Part shown: piece by piece, positions 8,400 to 16,661 of the stretch
Layout: each line of letters begins with the position of its first letter
How positions within the stretch are numbered: position 1 is the stretch's first letter
Assembly (NCBI RefSeq): GCF_042429235.1
Contig: NZ_JBHMBA010000001.1
DNA length: 64,000 bases
Strand: one strand, 5' to 3'
Origin: Arthrobacter_B citreus
Lineage (GTDB): Bacteria; Actinomycetota; Actinomycetes; Actinomycetales; Micrococcaceae
Translations under genes and position numbers: made by a program
Notes under the pieces: generated by a model
Seen by the model: the letters and a program-made list of their open reading frames with translations, nothing else
What the model was told of the DNA's origin: nothing
Databases searched by the model: none

Positions 8400-9359
8400 A
8401 TGGGTTTCTTCGAGACGATACTGTTCCCCTTTAAGTGGGTAGTGTCCTGGATTATGTGGATCTTCCACGAGGGTTTTGTCTTCCTCGGGATGGATGAAGC
8501 ATCGGGTTGGACCTGGACTTTGTCCATCATCGGCCTCGTGATCGTGATCCGTGCGGCGCTGATTCCCGTCTTCGTGAAGCAGATCAAGGCCCAGCGGGGT
8601 ATGCAGTCGCTGCAGCCGGACCTGAAGAAACTCCAGCAGAAGTACAAGGGCAAGACCGACCAGCTTTCGCGTCAGGCAATGACGCAGGAGCAGATGGCGC
8701 TCTACAAGAAGCACGGGACCAACCCGTTTGCCGCCTGCCTCCCCATGCTGATCCAGATGCCGTTCTTCTTCGCCCTGTTCCAGGTGCTGAACGGCGTTTC
8801 GAAGGCCAGCGACAGCGGTACGCATATTGGCGCGCTCTCCTCGGAAGCCATCCAGCAGTTTGACGCGGCCACCATTCTCGGCGCTCCGCTGTCGTCCTCC
8901 CTGCTGCACGGCGGCGGAGGCGACGGCCAGGTCGCCGTCGTCATTCTCTCCATCGTCATGATCCTGGCCATGACCGCTTCGCAGTTCATCACGCAGAAGC
9001 AGATCATGTCCAAGAACATGTCCGAGGAAGCCCTCGCGAGCCCGTTCATGCGTCAGCAGAAAATGATGCTGTACATCCTGCCGTTGGTCTTCGGCATCGG
9101 TGGCATCAACTTCCCCATCGGTGTGCTCATCTACTGGACCACCACCAACCTGTGGACCATGGGTCAGCAGTTCTTCGTGATCCGCCGGATGCCGACCCCC
9201 GGCTCCCCCGCGGCCAAGGCCATGGCCGAGCGCCGGGCCAAGAAGGGCCTGCCGATGGTTCCGCTGCTGGGTGAGTCGAAGAGCGAGCCCGAGCCGGCCC
9301 CGGTGGCCACCAAGACCCAGCGTCAGCAGCCCCAGCGGAAGAACAGGAAAAGGCGATGA
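8400..9359 (+). CDS. yidC: Membrane protein insertase YidC/Oxa1
   Basis: Inserts and folds membrane proteins, alone or with SecYEG. The 319-residue Gram-positive-type protein shows the positively charged groove arginine in VIVIRAALIPVFVKQI, a cytoplasmic hairpin loop (LQPDLKKLQQKYKGK), MLIQMPFFFALFQVL and C-terminal segments including IYWTTTNLWTMGQ, followed by a basic tail ending RKNRKRR. No lipobox signal is seen. Its stop overlaps the start of jag (ATGA). Confidence 0.97.
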   Translation: MGFFETILFPFKWVVSWIMWIFHEGFVFLGMDEASGWTWTLSIIGLVIVIRAALIPVFVKQIKAQRGMQSLQPDLKKLQQKYKGKTDQLSRQAMTQEQMALYKKHGTNPFAACLPMLIQMPFFFALFQVLNGVSKASDSGTHIGALSSEAIQQFDAATILGAPLSSSLLHGGGGDGQVAVVILSIVMILAMTASQFITQKQIMSKNMSEEALASPFMRQQKMMLYILPLVFGIGGINFPIGVLIYWTTTNLWTMGQQFFVIRRMPTPGSPAAKAMAERRAKKGLPMVPLLGESKSEPEPAPVATKTQRQQPQRKNRKRR

Positions 9360-9928
9360 CCTCCGAGCCCTTGGCGGACTCCTCTGACAACACGTCCGGG
9401 ATGGTCGAAGAAGCACCGGTTGCCGTGGACGAGGAGACTGAGTCCCGCGGTCCCGGACGGCTCGAAGAAGAAGGCGACGTAGCGGCGGACTACCTTGAGG
9501 AACTGCTGGATATCGCCGACATTGACGGTGACATCGATATCGAGGTCCGCCACGGACGTACCTACATTTCCGTCGTGGCTGAAGAAGGCGACAGCAGCGG
9601 CCTGCATTCCCTGGTGGGAGGCGACGGCGCGGTCCTCGAGGCGCTGCAGGAGCTGACGCGTTTGGCCGTTCTCACGGCCACTGACAACCGCTCACGGCTG
9701 GTCCTGGACATCACCGGCTACCGCAAGGAGCGCGGCGCCGAGCTGCAGATCATTGCCGAGCAGGCAGTCAGCAAGGCCAAGGAAGACGGACAGGACGTGG
9801 CACTCCGTCCAATGAGCGCTTATGAACGCAAAATTGTCCACGACGCCGTTGCGGACCTGGGACTCGTCAGTGAGTCCGAGGGCGGAGGGGACGAGCGCCA
9901 CATTGTGGTGTCGCTGCCCGACTCCTAG
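9356..9928 (+). CDS. jag: Jag/KhpB-type RNA-binding protein (KH and R3H domains)
   Basis: A 190-residue protein with an acidic N-terminus (about 1-60), a KH-like domain in the middle and an R3H domain near the C-terminus, where the R-x3-H signature is YERKIVHDAV (about 155-165). Jag proteins bind RNA and are linked to cell-wall and division control; what it does here is inferred from family. Start overlaps the yidC stop by four bases, the usual arrangement. Confidence 0.93.
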   Translation: MTSEPLADSSDNTSGMVEEAPVAVDEETESRGPGRLEEEGDVAADYLEELLDIADIDGDIDIEVRHGRTYISVVAEEGDSSGLHSLVGGDGAVLEALQELTRLAVLTATDNRSRLVLDITGYRKERGAELQIIAEQAVSKAKEDGQDVALRPMSAYERKIVHDAVADLGLVSESEGGGDERHIVVSLPDS

Positions 9929-9975
9929 GGCACATTCACAGCTGGAAAACTGCACCGCAGACAAGGAAATGGCAC

Positions 9976-10608
9976 GTGGTTGAAACAACGCCCGCTGAAC
10001 GTACGGCGGCGGAAAAGATCTTTGGTCCCCGGCTGGAGCTGGCTGAGCGCTACGTGGAACACCTGGCCACGTCAGGGATGGAACGCGGGTTGCTGGGTCC
10101 CCGCGAGGTGCCCAGGCTTTGGAGCCGGCATGTGCTGAACTGTGCCGTGGTGGCTGACCTGATCGATGATAACGCGCGTGTGGCCGATGTCGGCAGTGGT
10201 GCCGGACTGCCCGGGCTTTGCCTGGCCATAGCCCGTCCGGATCTGCAGCTGACACTCATTGAACCGCTCGAGCGCCGGGTGATCTGGCTCAATGAAGTGG
10301 TGGAGGACCTGGGCCTGGATAATGTCACCGTTATCCGCGGACGGGCCGAGCAGGTAGTAGATGACGTGGAAGCCGATGTGGTGACGGCCCGCGCCGTATC
10401 CGCCCTGACAACCTTGGCTGGACTCACGATTCCCCTGCTGAAGGGCAAGGGAGTGGTGCTGGCCATCAAGGGGCGGAGCGCTGAGGAAGAAATACAAAAG
10501 GCCGCGAAGGTCATTCGCAAGCTGGGCGGCAAGGAAACAACAATCCTGACCGCGGGCGAGGAACTCCTTGACGAGCACACCACGGTGGTCCGCATCCGCG
10601 TCGGCTGA
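9976..10608 (+). CDS. rsmG: 16S rRNA (guanine527-N7)-methyltransferase RsmG (GidB)
   Basis: Methylates G527 of 16S rRNA using S-adenosylmethionine. The 210-residue product has the motif I loop VADVGSGAGLPGLCLA (about 73-88) followed by LTLIEPLERRVIWL, and LLGPREVPRLWSRHVLNC near the N-terminus. The start is a GTG at 9976. It sits between jag and parA as in most actinobacteria. Loss of this gene gives low-level streptomycin resistance in several bacteria; here it looks intact. Confidence 0.96.
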   Translation: MVETTPAERTAAEKIFGPRLELAERYVEHLATSGMERGLLGPREVPRLWSRHVLNCAVVADLIDDNARVADVGSGAGLPGLCLAIARPDLQLTLIEPLERRVIWLNEVVEDLGLDNVTVIRGRAEQVVDDVEADVVTARAVSALTTLAGLTIPLLKGKGVVLAIKGRSAEEEIQKAAKVIRKLGGKETTILTAGEELLDEHTTVVRIRVG

Positions 10609-10691
10609 CAGGCATGATCTTGTGCACACACCGGCTGTGATCCGGGATATTCGCCGGGCACCGGATAGGCTAGATGAACTGATGCCTATGT

Positions 10692-12068
10692 TTGGAAAGT
10701 GAGCCTGTCCAGGTGAGTGCGCGCCGTGATTCCGCTGCAAAACGGATTCCACCCTTTGCAGCGTTGGGTTCTGCCCTCTCGGCACAGTTCTCCAGGATTC
10801 AACCCCAAATGTTTGCAAGCAATCAGGCACCCGCCCCGGTTGCTCATGAAGAGCCTGCTCACGAAGAGGCTGCTCATGACGAGCCCGTTTCGCGGGCCAT
10901 TGAGGCGCCGGCTAAGGAAGCGGTTCCCGATCAGGTCGTACCCGGGCTTATTCAGGCGGACAATGACGCGGCGGGCTCTGTCATCCGGGATTCAGTTTCT
11001 CCGGCATCAATCCCTGCCGAGATTCCCGTATCCGCGCCTGATCCGGCTTCAATGGTTCCACGTGAAACATTGGACAGCGTTTTCACCCTGCATGCCGCAG
11101 CTGATGGAGCTGCCGGCCCCGAGGCTATCGAAGGTGGTGTATCTGACTCGGCGGTCGTGCCGTCGACGTCGGTAGACGTTATGGACCTAATGGATGAAAG
11201 CACGCCACTCGCCCGGGAACTGGCACATGAGAACCGCAGGCGCGAGAAGCTTCGCGGCCGCGTTCTGCCGCGTCCCGCGGAAACCCGGATTATGACGGTC
11301 AGTAACCAGAAGGGCGGGGTTGGCAAAACGACCACCACCGTCAACTTGGCGGCTGCCCTGGCCAGTGCAGGCCTGAACGTCCTTGTTATCGACATTGACC
11401 CGCAGGGCAATGCCTCCACAGCACTCGGAATTGATCACCGGGCCGAGGTGGAGAGCATTTACGACGTCCTCATCGATGATCTTCCCTTGGCGAATGTCGT
11501 GGCACAGTGCCCTGACATCTCTAATCTCATCTGTGCACCGGCAACCATCCACCTCGCGGGAGCTGAAATCGAGCTGGTGTCCCTGGTGGCCAGGGAACAG
11601 CGTCTCCGCCGTGCTATCGATGCCTACGCCGCGGAGCGGGAACGGCTCGGCGAGGAACGGCTTGATTACATCTTTATCGATTGCCCGCCGAGCCTCGGAC
11701 TGCTCACCGTCAACGCTTTTGTGGCGGCACGCGAGGTCCTCATCCCGATCCAGTGTGAGTATTACGCACTTGAAGGGTTGAGCCAGCTGCTGAAGAACAT
11801 CGAGATGATCCAGAAGCACCTGAACGCGGACCTGGTCGTCTCCACAATTCTCCTGACCATGTACGACGGTCGGACGAACCTTGCGGCGCAGGTTGCCGCC
11901 GAGGTCCGTGAGCACTTCCCGGAGCAGGTGCTGGGTGCTGTGGTGCCGCGGTCCGTCCGGATTTCCGAGGCTCCCAGCTACCAGCAGACAGTTATGACGT
12001 ACGATCCCTCTTCCAGCGGCGCTCTGTCCTATCTTGAGGCTGCCGCCGAGATCGCCCAGCGCGGCTAG
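10692..12068 (+). CDS. parA: Chromosome partitioning ATPase ParA
   Basis: Dynamic, nucleoid-bound ATPase that moves ParB-parS complexes. The ATPase domain begins near residue 195 with the deviant Walker A KGGVGKTTTT, followed by DIDPQGNASTALG and YIFIDCPPSLGLLT. The first 190 or so residues are an acidic, low-complexity extension (repeated E/H/A/P). The start shown is a TTG; a GTG at 10713 or ATG at 10809 in the same frame are alternatives, since ATGs just upstream run into stops. A parS-like site at 11054-11069 lies inside the extension and is read as VPRET. Confidence 0.93.
   Translation: MESEPVQVSARRDSAAKRIPPFAALGSALSAQFSRIQPQMFASNQAPAPVAHEEPAHEEAAHDEPVSRAIEAPAKEAVPDQVVPGLIQADNDAAGSVIRDSVSPASIPAEIPVSAPDPASMVPRETLDSVFTLHAAADGAAGPEAIEGGVSDSAVVPSTSVDVMDLMDESTPLARELAHENRRREKLRGRVLPRPAETRIMTVSNQKGGVGKTTTTVNLAAALASAGLNVLVIDIDPQGNASTALGIDHRAEVESIYDVLIDDLPLANVVAQCPDISNLICAPATIHLAGAEIELVSLVAREQRLRRAIDAYAAERERLGEERLDYIFIDCPPSLGLLTVNAFVAAREVLIPIQCEYYALEGLSQLLKNIEMIQKHLNADLVVSTILLTMYDGRTNLAAQVAAEVREHFPEQVLGAVVPRSVRISEAPSYQQTVMTYDPSSSGALSYLEAAAEIAQRG
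11054..11069. promoter_or_regulatory. parS-like site inside parA
   Basis: GGTTCCACGTGAAACA matches 14 of 16 bases of the parS palindrome TGTTTCACGTGAAACA (first and fifth bases differ). It is the parS match closest to oriC. Confidence 0.65.
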
Positions 12069-12169
12069 ACACCCGTCATGCCCTGCACAGTTATTGACGT
12101 TCTGAATCGTAGAATACAGTCACAATCAATCCATGCCGCTTGCTGTGTGCATAAGGGAAGGACATACCC

Positions 12170-13558
12170 ATGACCGAAAAGCGTCGTGGTTTGGGAAGAG
12201 GCCTGGGGGCTTTGATTCCCAGCAGTGCAGAATCAGAGGAGGCGTCATCCGCCGCCTCAGCTCCCGCCCGTGCCGGCCGTCCCGTTGATGTCTTCTTCCC
12301 CTCCGCCAGCGACACAGTGACGCCCTCTCGTCCTGTGTCCGGTGCGCGCGGCGGCTCCGGTATCAACAAGGACGCTTTGCGGCGTCCCTCGAGCCCATCG
12401 TCAGCCGGCGCGTCCCCCCGTAACCAGCGGCAGGCGCCGCTTCCCGGGATCGAAGCGGACAACCCGAAACAGGACGACACCAATACCCTTGCCGACGAAA
12501 CAGCAGGGCGCTCCACGGCGCGCCGAGGCTCCGCTAAGCGGCCGGCCAAGGCGAACCCGGAGAAGTCCTCGTCGACAGCAGGAAAGGCATCCAGGAGTGG
12601 CTCTGACGCTGTCCAGAACGCTCCTAAGGAGACCGTTGAGGCCGGTGGTGCCGGTGTTGAGGCATCAGCCAGCGAGCGGGGTCCTGAAACAGCGGAAGAT
12701 TCCGCTATCGCTGCCGTTTCACGTGAAACACTGGTCGAGGTACCCGGCGCGACTTTCGCTGAAATTCCAGTCGACTCCATTCACCCGAACCGGAAACAGC
12801 CGCGCTCCGTCTTCGATGAAGACGACATGGCTGAGCTGGTGCATTCCATCCGCGAGATCGGCGTTCTGCAGCCGATCGTTGTCCGGCCGTCTGCGGAAGG
12901 CGATCCGGAGCACCCCTACGAACTGGTCATGGGTGAGCGACGCTGGCGTGCCAGCCGGGAAGCCGGCCTGGAAGCGGTCCCGGCCATCATTCGCTCGACT
13001 CAGGACGTTGACCTCCTGCGCGACGCACTGTTGGAAAACCTTCACCGCAGCCAGCTGAATCCGCTGGAAGAAGCCGCGGCGTACCAGCAGTTGCTGGACG
13101 ACTTTGAGTGCTCACACGAAGAGCTGGCAGACCGGATTGGCCGGTCTCGGCCGCAAGTAACCAACACACTTCGGTTGATGAAGCTGCCGCCGCTCGTCCA
13201 GCGCCGTTTGGCTGCCGGGATTCTCTCGGCTGGTCACTCCCGTGCCCTGCTCGGTCTGGCTGACGCAGCGGAGATGGAGAAGCTGGCGCAACGGATCGTC
13301 GCCGAAGGACTTTCAGTTCGTGCCACCGAAGAGATTGTCTCCATGAGCGACGGTCTCCGCCGCCCTCCCAAAGAAGCGAAACCCAAGGTCGGGGCGCGCC
13401 ACGAGCGCCTGGATTATCTGGCGACATCCTTGTCAGACCGTTTGGACACCAACGTCAAGATCACCTTGGGCGCACGTAAGGGAAAAGTCAGTATCGAATT
13501 CGCCAGTGTGGACGACCTCAACCGGATTATGGGAGTGCTCGCACCGCCATCTAGCTAA
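12170..13558 (+). CDS. parB: Chromosome partitioning protein ParB
   Basis: CTP-dependent clamp that binds parS and spreads on DNA. The 462-residue product has a long disordered N-terminal part (about 1-195), then the ParB/Srx domain with HPNRKQPRSVFDEDDM, the CTP-binding arginine motif GERRWRASREAG (about 250-260), the parS-reading helix-turn-helix EELADRIGRSRPQVTN and a C-terminal dimerisation domain. ATG start at 12170, about 100 bases after parA, behind GGGAAGG. A parS site lies inside the gene (12715-12730) and is read as VSRET. A terminator follows at once. Confidence 0.97.
   Translation: MTEKRRGLGRGLGALIPSSAESEEASSAASAPARAGRPVDVFFPSASDTVTPSRPVSGARGGSGINKDALRRPSSPSSAGASPRNQRQAPLPGIEADNPKQDDTNTLADETAGRSTARRGSAKRPAKANPEKSSSTAGKASRSGSDAVQNAPKETVEAGGAGVEASASERGPETAEDSAIAAVSRETLVEVPGATFAEIPVDSIHPNRKQPRSVFDEDDMAELVHSIREIGVLQPIVVRPSAEGDPEHPYELVMGERRWRASREAGLEAVPAIIRSTQDVDLLRDALLENLHRSQLNPLEEAAAYQQLLDDFECSHEELADRIGRSRPQVTNTLRLMKLPPLVQRRLAAGILSAGHSRALLGLADAAEMEKLAQRIVAEGLSVRATEEIVSMSDGLRRPPKEAKPKVGARHERLDYLATSLSDRLDTNVKITLGARKGKVSIEFASVDDLNRIMGVLAPPSS
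12715..12730. promoter_or_regulatory. parS site inside parB
   Basis: CGTTTCACGTGAAACA, 15 of 16 bases of the parS palindrome (first base differs), within the parB reading frame. Confidence 0.88.
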
Positions 13559-13586
13559 ATGAGCTGATTTGAGCTGAGCTGAACTT

Positions 13587-13611
13587 ATCCTCCCTGGTGG
13601 AGGATCTTTCT
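13587..13611 (+). terminator. Intrinsic terminator after parB
   Basis: Stem ATCCTCC (13587-13593) with GGAGGAT (13599-13605), a five-base loop, then CTTTCTT. It starts 29 bases after the parB stop. Confidence 0.75.
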
Positions 13612-13671
13612 TGGATCGTTGTTGGCCCGGACTCAGCTTGGCCCGCCTTTCTCGTTCTCGAATATATGGCT

Positions 13672-13711
13672 TGTTGGGGCCTGTGTTTCACGTGAAACAC
13701 AGGCCCCAACA
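13672..13711. promoter_or_regulatory. parS site in a 40-bp perfect palindrome
   Basis: A perfect parS (16 of 16, 13684-13699) is the centre of a perfect inverted repeat of 40 bp, 13672-13711. The extra arms read TTGTTGGGGCC on the left side and its complement on the right, well beyond what ParB needs. Confidence 0.93.
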
Positions 13712-13755
13712 CACGTTAAAGCGTCGGTCGAGACACCACTTCAGCCTTCCTAAGC

Positions 13756-13825
13756 GGGCCCCAGACGGGCCCCAGGTGGGCCCTAGGTGGGCCCTGGTCC
13801 GGTGGGCCCTACGTGGGTCCCAGGC
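13756..13825. repeat. 11-bp phased GGGCCC tandem array
   Basis: GGGCCC cores begin at 13756, 13767, 13778, 13789 and 13804, and a variant GGGTCC at 13815. Spacing is 11, 11, 11, 15 and 11 bp, close to one helical turn. The unit is roughly GGGCCCTAGGT. Confidence 0.85.
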
Positions 13826-14030
13826 GGGCAATGCAGATGATATCTTCGCTGCTAAACCTGTCAAAAGGGCTGAAGCTCGTACGAATGGTGACGATTTCCC
13901 TTTTCTGGTGGGTGTACTCATGTGGCTGAGTTGCCCTCCCCTCCTGGAAGGCGCATGGAATAGTGTTGTTAGATATCGGGGCCCTACTCATGAGCTTCCC
14001 TAGCATCGGACCGAAGTGTATTGGCTTGTT

Positions 14031-14046
14031 GGTTTCACGTGAAACT
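14031..14046. promoter_or_regulatory. parS site
   Basis: GGTTTCACGTGAAACT keeps the 14-base core GTTTCACGTGAAAC; only the two outer bases differ from consensus. Confidence 0.85.
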
Positions 14047-14338
14047 ATCCCGGGTATGGCGTTCTGCTGGTGAGATTGTTGCCCCAGCCGTGGGTCCGCC
14101 GCAGAGCCTCTGGTGAGATGAGACTGACGCAGCCTTCCTGCCTTCCAGGCCAGCCGGATGGACTAGAACGTATTCATGCCGAGCACATTTCTTATAGTCA
14201 GCCAGGAAGAGTTGCGTTCAAGTTCGCAGGTCTGTCTCACAAGCCGTACCAGTAGCTCACAGCTTCAGCCCACATTGATCGGAAGCAGCGAGAGTGCCTT
14301 CAGTCTTTTGGCTAAGAAGTCACGTCGTTCGTCCTGCG

Positions 14339-14354
14339 TGTTCCACGTGAAACA
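14339..14354. promoter_or_regulatory. parS site
   Basis: TGTTCCACGTGAAACA, 15 of 16 bases, with the same T to C change at the fifth position as the site inside parA. Confidence 0.85.
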
Positions 14355-14580
14355 CGATCTTGTTAGATGTACTACCGCCGCCGATGCATTGCCCAAGGCG
14401 GGCCGAGCTCTTTCCTGCGGCAGGCGTACTGCACTACCCGCCCGGTCCAGTGCTGGCGGACAAGCCAGAGTGTGGGTTGAGCGTCGTTTGCCGCTAGGGG
14501 TGGCTGTAGGACCCGCAGGGACCGTTGCCACTCCTGCCAAGTACTCAGTCGAAAGATTGACCTGCAGGGCTGACCGACCA

Positions 14581-14596
14581 TGTTTCACGTGAAACT
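14581..14596. promoter_or_regulatory. parS site
   Basis: TGTTTCACGTGAAACT, 15 of 16 bases of the palindrome. Confidence 0.9.
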
Positions 14597-14974
14597 GCTC
14601 TTCCCCTGGAATGCAGGACGGGCTGTGTTTGGCCGTCCGATGTGTGAGCGGTATTTGCAGTACCCACAGAAGAGTGTGTTCGGTCCACAGCGTGAAGCAA
14701 TTGACGAATACGTGGTTGCAGCCGGGCTGATTGCGGGCACTGGTGATTGCGGAGCGGCATTCCCGCTCAAAGCCCAGGTTGATAGCGGAAGGTCACGCGT
14801 CCCAGAGCTGGCAGTACTGCGCACCGACTCATACTCAATGGCGCCTGATGCTGGGACGGCTCACCGGAGGCCACGTGCCGCACCTGCCGGACTCGTTCTA
14901 GTAGGCGATGGAACTGTTCTCGGATTGCTCCAGCGGGGTTCGCGCAGCTGAGCACGTGTATCTCCAAGATGGTC

Positions 14975-14990
14975 TGTTTCACGTGAAACA
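14975..14990. promoter_or_regulatory. parS site (perfect)
   Basis: TGTTTCACGTGAAACA, all 16 bases match. Confidence 0.94.
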
Positions 14991-15431
14991 GGTGTGTATG
15001 TTCACCTGGTGGACCGCACACTTCTGTCACAGGCAAATGAAGAACACCTTGGGAAAAGAACCCATACCGAACATATGTGTGCCCGTGCCGATCCTCATCA
15101 AGCTGCTGCGCTAAGCCGCAAACAAGCAAGTGCCCTCCGCCAACACGTGGTCTCCGCTGCTGGAACCGGGGCGGCGTGGTTGGAGCTGCGTTGTTGGATC
15201 GGTAGCGGCGTTGTTGGGTTTCCTGTCCTACAAGCAGCCATCCCGTGCGGCCAATAGGGGTTCCACCATGTGACTAAGTGGCCACCGCGGATGTAGAAAC
15301 AATCCTATCCTCACCGAAACTCGGCGACCGTGACTCTGAGCCAGAACCATCACCAAGAGACCTCACGCTTCTCAGGGCACGCCCTTGACCTGCCGGAGTA
15401 GGCCCCTAGCGCGCGCCCGGCTTCGGCCAGC

Positions 15432-15461
15432 GATGTCTCGTTTCACGTGAAACGAGACATC
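15432..15461. promoter_or_regulatory. parS site in a 30-bp perfect palindrome
   Basis: CGTTTCACGTGAAACG at 15439-15454 (core intact, outer bases C and G) is the centre of a perfect 30-bp inverted repeat with extra arms GATGTCT and AGACATC. Confidence 0.88.
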
Positions 15462-15561
15462 ACCCAGCTAAAGACCACGTCGTATCGACGCGGAGAGTGG
15501 TTCGCGTTTTCAAGATGACCCGAAGCCATACCCTTGCGGCACAGTGCGCAGGGAGTGAGCC

Positions 15562-15577
15562 CGTTTCACGTGAAACA
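15562..15577. promoter_or_regulatory. parS site
   Basis: CGTTTCACGTGAAACA, 15 of 16 bases; the last of the cluster, 108 bp after the previous site. Confidence 0.9.
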
Positions 15578-15944
15578 GAAATGCCACTGACTTCCTGCAC
15601 GCACGAGGGCTCGCCCGCTAGGAAGCCCCGGTTCTCCTCGTGGCCAAGCTTGCGGTCCGGTGTCATACGGAGCTGCCCATGTGCATCAAGAGATGACGGT
15701 CCAGGGGGTGATCGATGATTCGGCGATCTCCGCCATGCGAGTGTCTCTCGACCCATTTGCTCGCGACTGGGAGAGGCCCGACGCAGCGATGAGTAGCTGA
15801 GTGGAGTAACAATCCTGATCGATGCAGAAGGGGCTGGAGCCGCGAATCTGCTCGGGCGAGAAGGGGAAGGAGCAGCACACCGGATGGAGAGAGCAGAGCT
15901 TGAATCGGCAGGTCTGGTGTGCCGGCCGGAGGTGTGTCGGCTGA

Positions 15945-15990
15945 TCAATGGTGTTGAGGTTCCCGTTTCAATGGTGTTGAGGTTCCCGTT
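15945..15990. repeat. 23-bp perfect tandem duplication
   Basis: Two adjacent identical 23-base copies, 15945-15967 and 15968-15990, beginning TCAATGGTGTTGAGG. No function is apparent. Confidence 0.95.
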
Positions 15991-16110
15991 GAGCCTCCGT
16001 CAGCATCCGCATCGGGCAGCAGACTCCGCCGAGGCGGTAAAGCGCATCAGGCTTCGCTGCTGCTCCAAGAGGGGCACGGTCGGCCCAACGCCAGCGATTT
16101 AGTCGGTGTA

Positions 16111-16152
16111 CTAAACCCCTAGGGCTAAACCCCTAGGGCTAAACCCCTAGGG
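16111..16152. repeat. Three 14-bp tandem repeats with CCCTAGGG core
   Basis: Three identical copies of CTAAACCCCTAGGG at 16111, 16125 and 16139. Each holds the 8-bp palindrome CCCTAGGG, so the dyads are spaced 14 bp apart. Confidence 0.95.
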
Positions 16153-16276
16153 TCGGGGCAGCTCCGTCGGTCAGACCAGCGGTATGGATGAAGGTCCGGT
16201 CAGCACCGACTTCACTCTCGAACTGGAGGATGTGACTTCAGCTTTGAGGCGGAGGGGACATTAAGGTGTTCACCGT

Positions 16277-16312
16277 GATTCAGTGCCAGCAACTGATTCA
16301 GTGCCGGCAACT
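16277..16312. repeat. 18-bp tandem duplication
   Basis: GATTCAGTGCCAGCAACT at 16277-16294 is followed directly by a copy with one change (A to G) at 16295-16312. Confidence 0.9.
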
Positions 16313-16661
16313 GCCGATGCCAAACGCTCGGCAACCAACGGTGCCAACAGGTCCTCGGCGAGGGCTCAGCCTTTCGGGTGAATCTCGTAAAAGCAGCACA
16401 CTGGGAAGGTCCTGCAATGGACCAACTGGTGACTACCTGAGTAGTTGATGCGGGTAGTTGAAACCTGAGCAGCTAGCCCAGTTTTGAAGGGGTGTCCCGT
16501 GCCGAAGGCCCCTCAGGCGATCTGGTGCCGCCGCCACAGCGTCGAGAGACTCGCACTGTGTTCGGGGAGCCCGGAGGCGGCAAGCCTTCGGGAAGCACCC
16601 ATGCCGGCCCGACGTCGATAAGGACCGTGGGATGGCGGGGTGGGTGACGAGAGCGACCTTA

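Larger units (their letters stand above)
13612..16661. other. 3-kb gene-free region with parS cluster and tandem repeats
   Basis: No reading frame here on either strand has a recognisable domain, a good start region or protein-like composition. What it does hold: seven parS sites (13.68-15.58 kb), two extended palindromes centred on parS, an 11-bp phased GGGCCC array (13756-13825), a 23-bp tandem duplication (15945-15990), three 14-bp repeats (16111-16152) and an 18-bp duplication (16277-16312). The right-hand part (about 15.6-16.66 kb) has no parS and may be decayed sequence next to the damaged polysaccharide operon. Confidence 0.75.

Noticed and set aside
14176..14592. 138-codon open frame among the parS sites
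   Set aside because: It reads through two parS sites, has no ribosome binding site and no protein-like pattern.
16111..16152. Telomere-like repeat (CTAAACCCCTAGGG)
   Set aside because: Only three 14-bp copies inside a circular-type origin region; the likeness to TTTAGGG-type repeats is chance.
13612..16661. CRISPR array or integrated element in the gene-free region
   Set aside because: Repeats are short, unlike each other and not spaced by unique spacers; no integrase, transposase or tRNA attachment site is seen.
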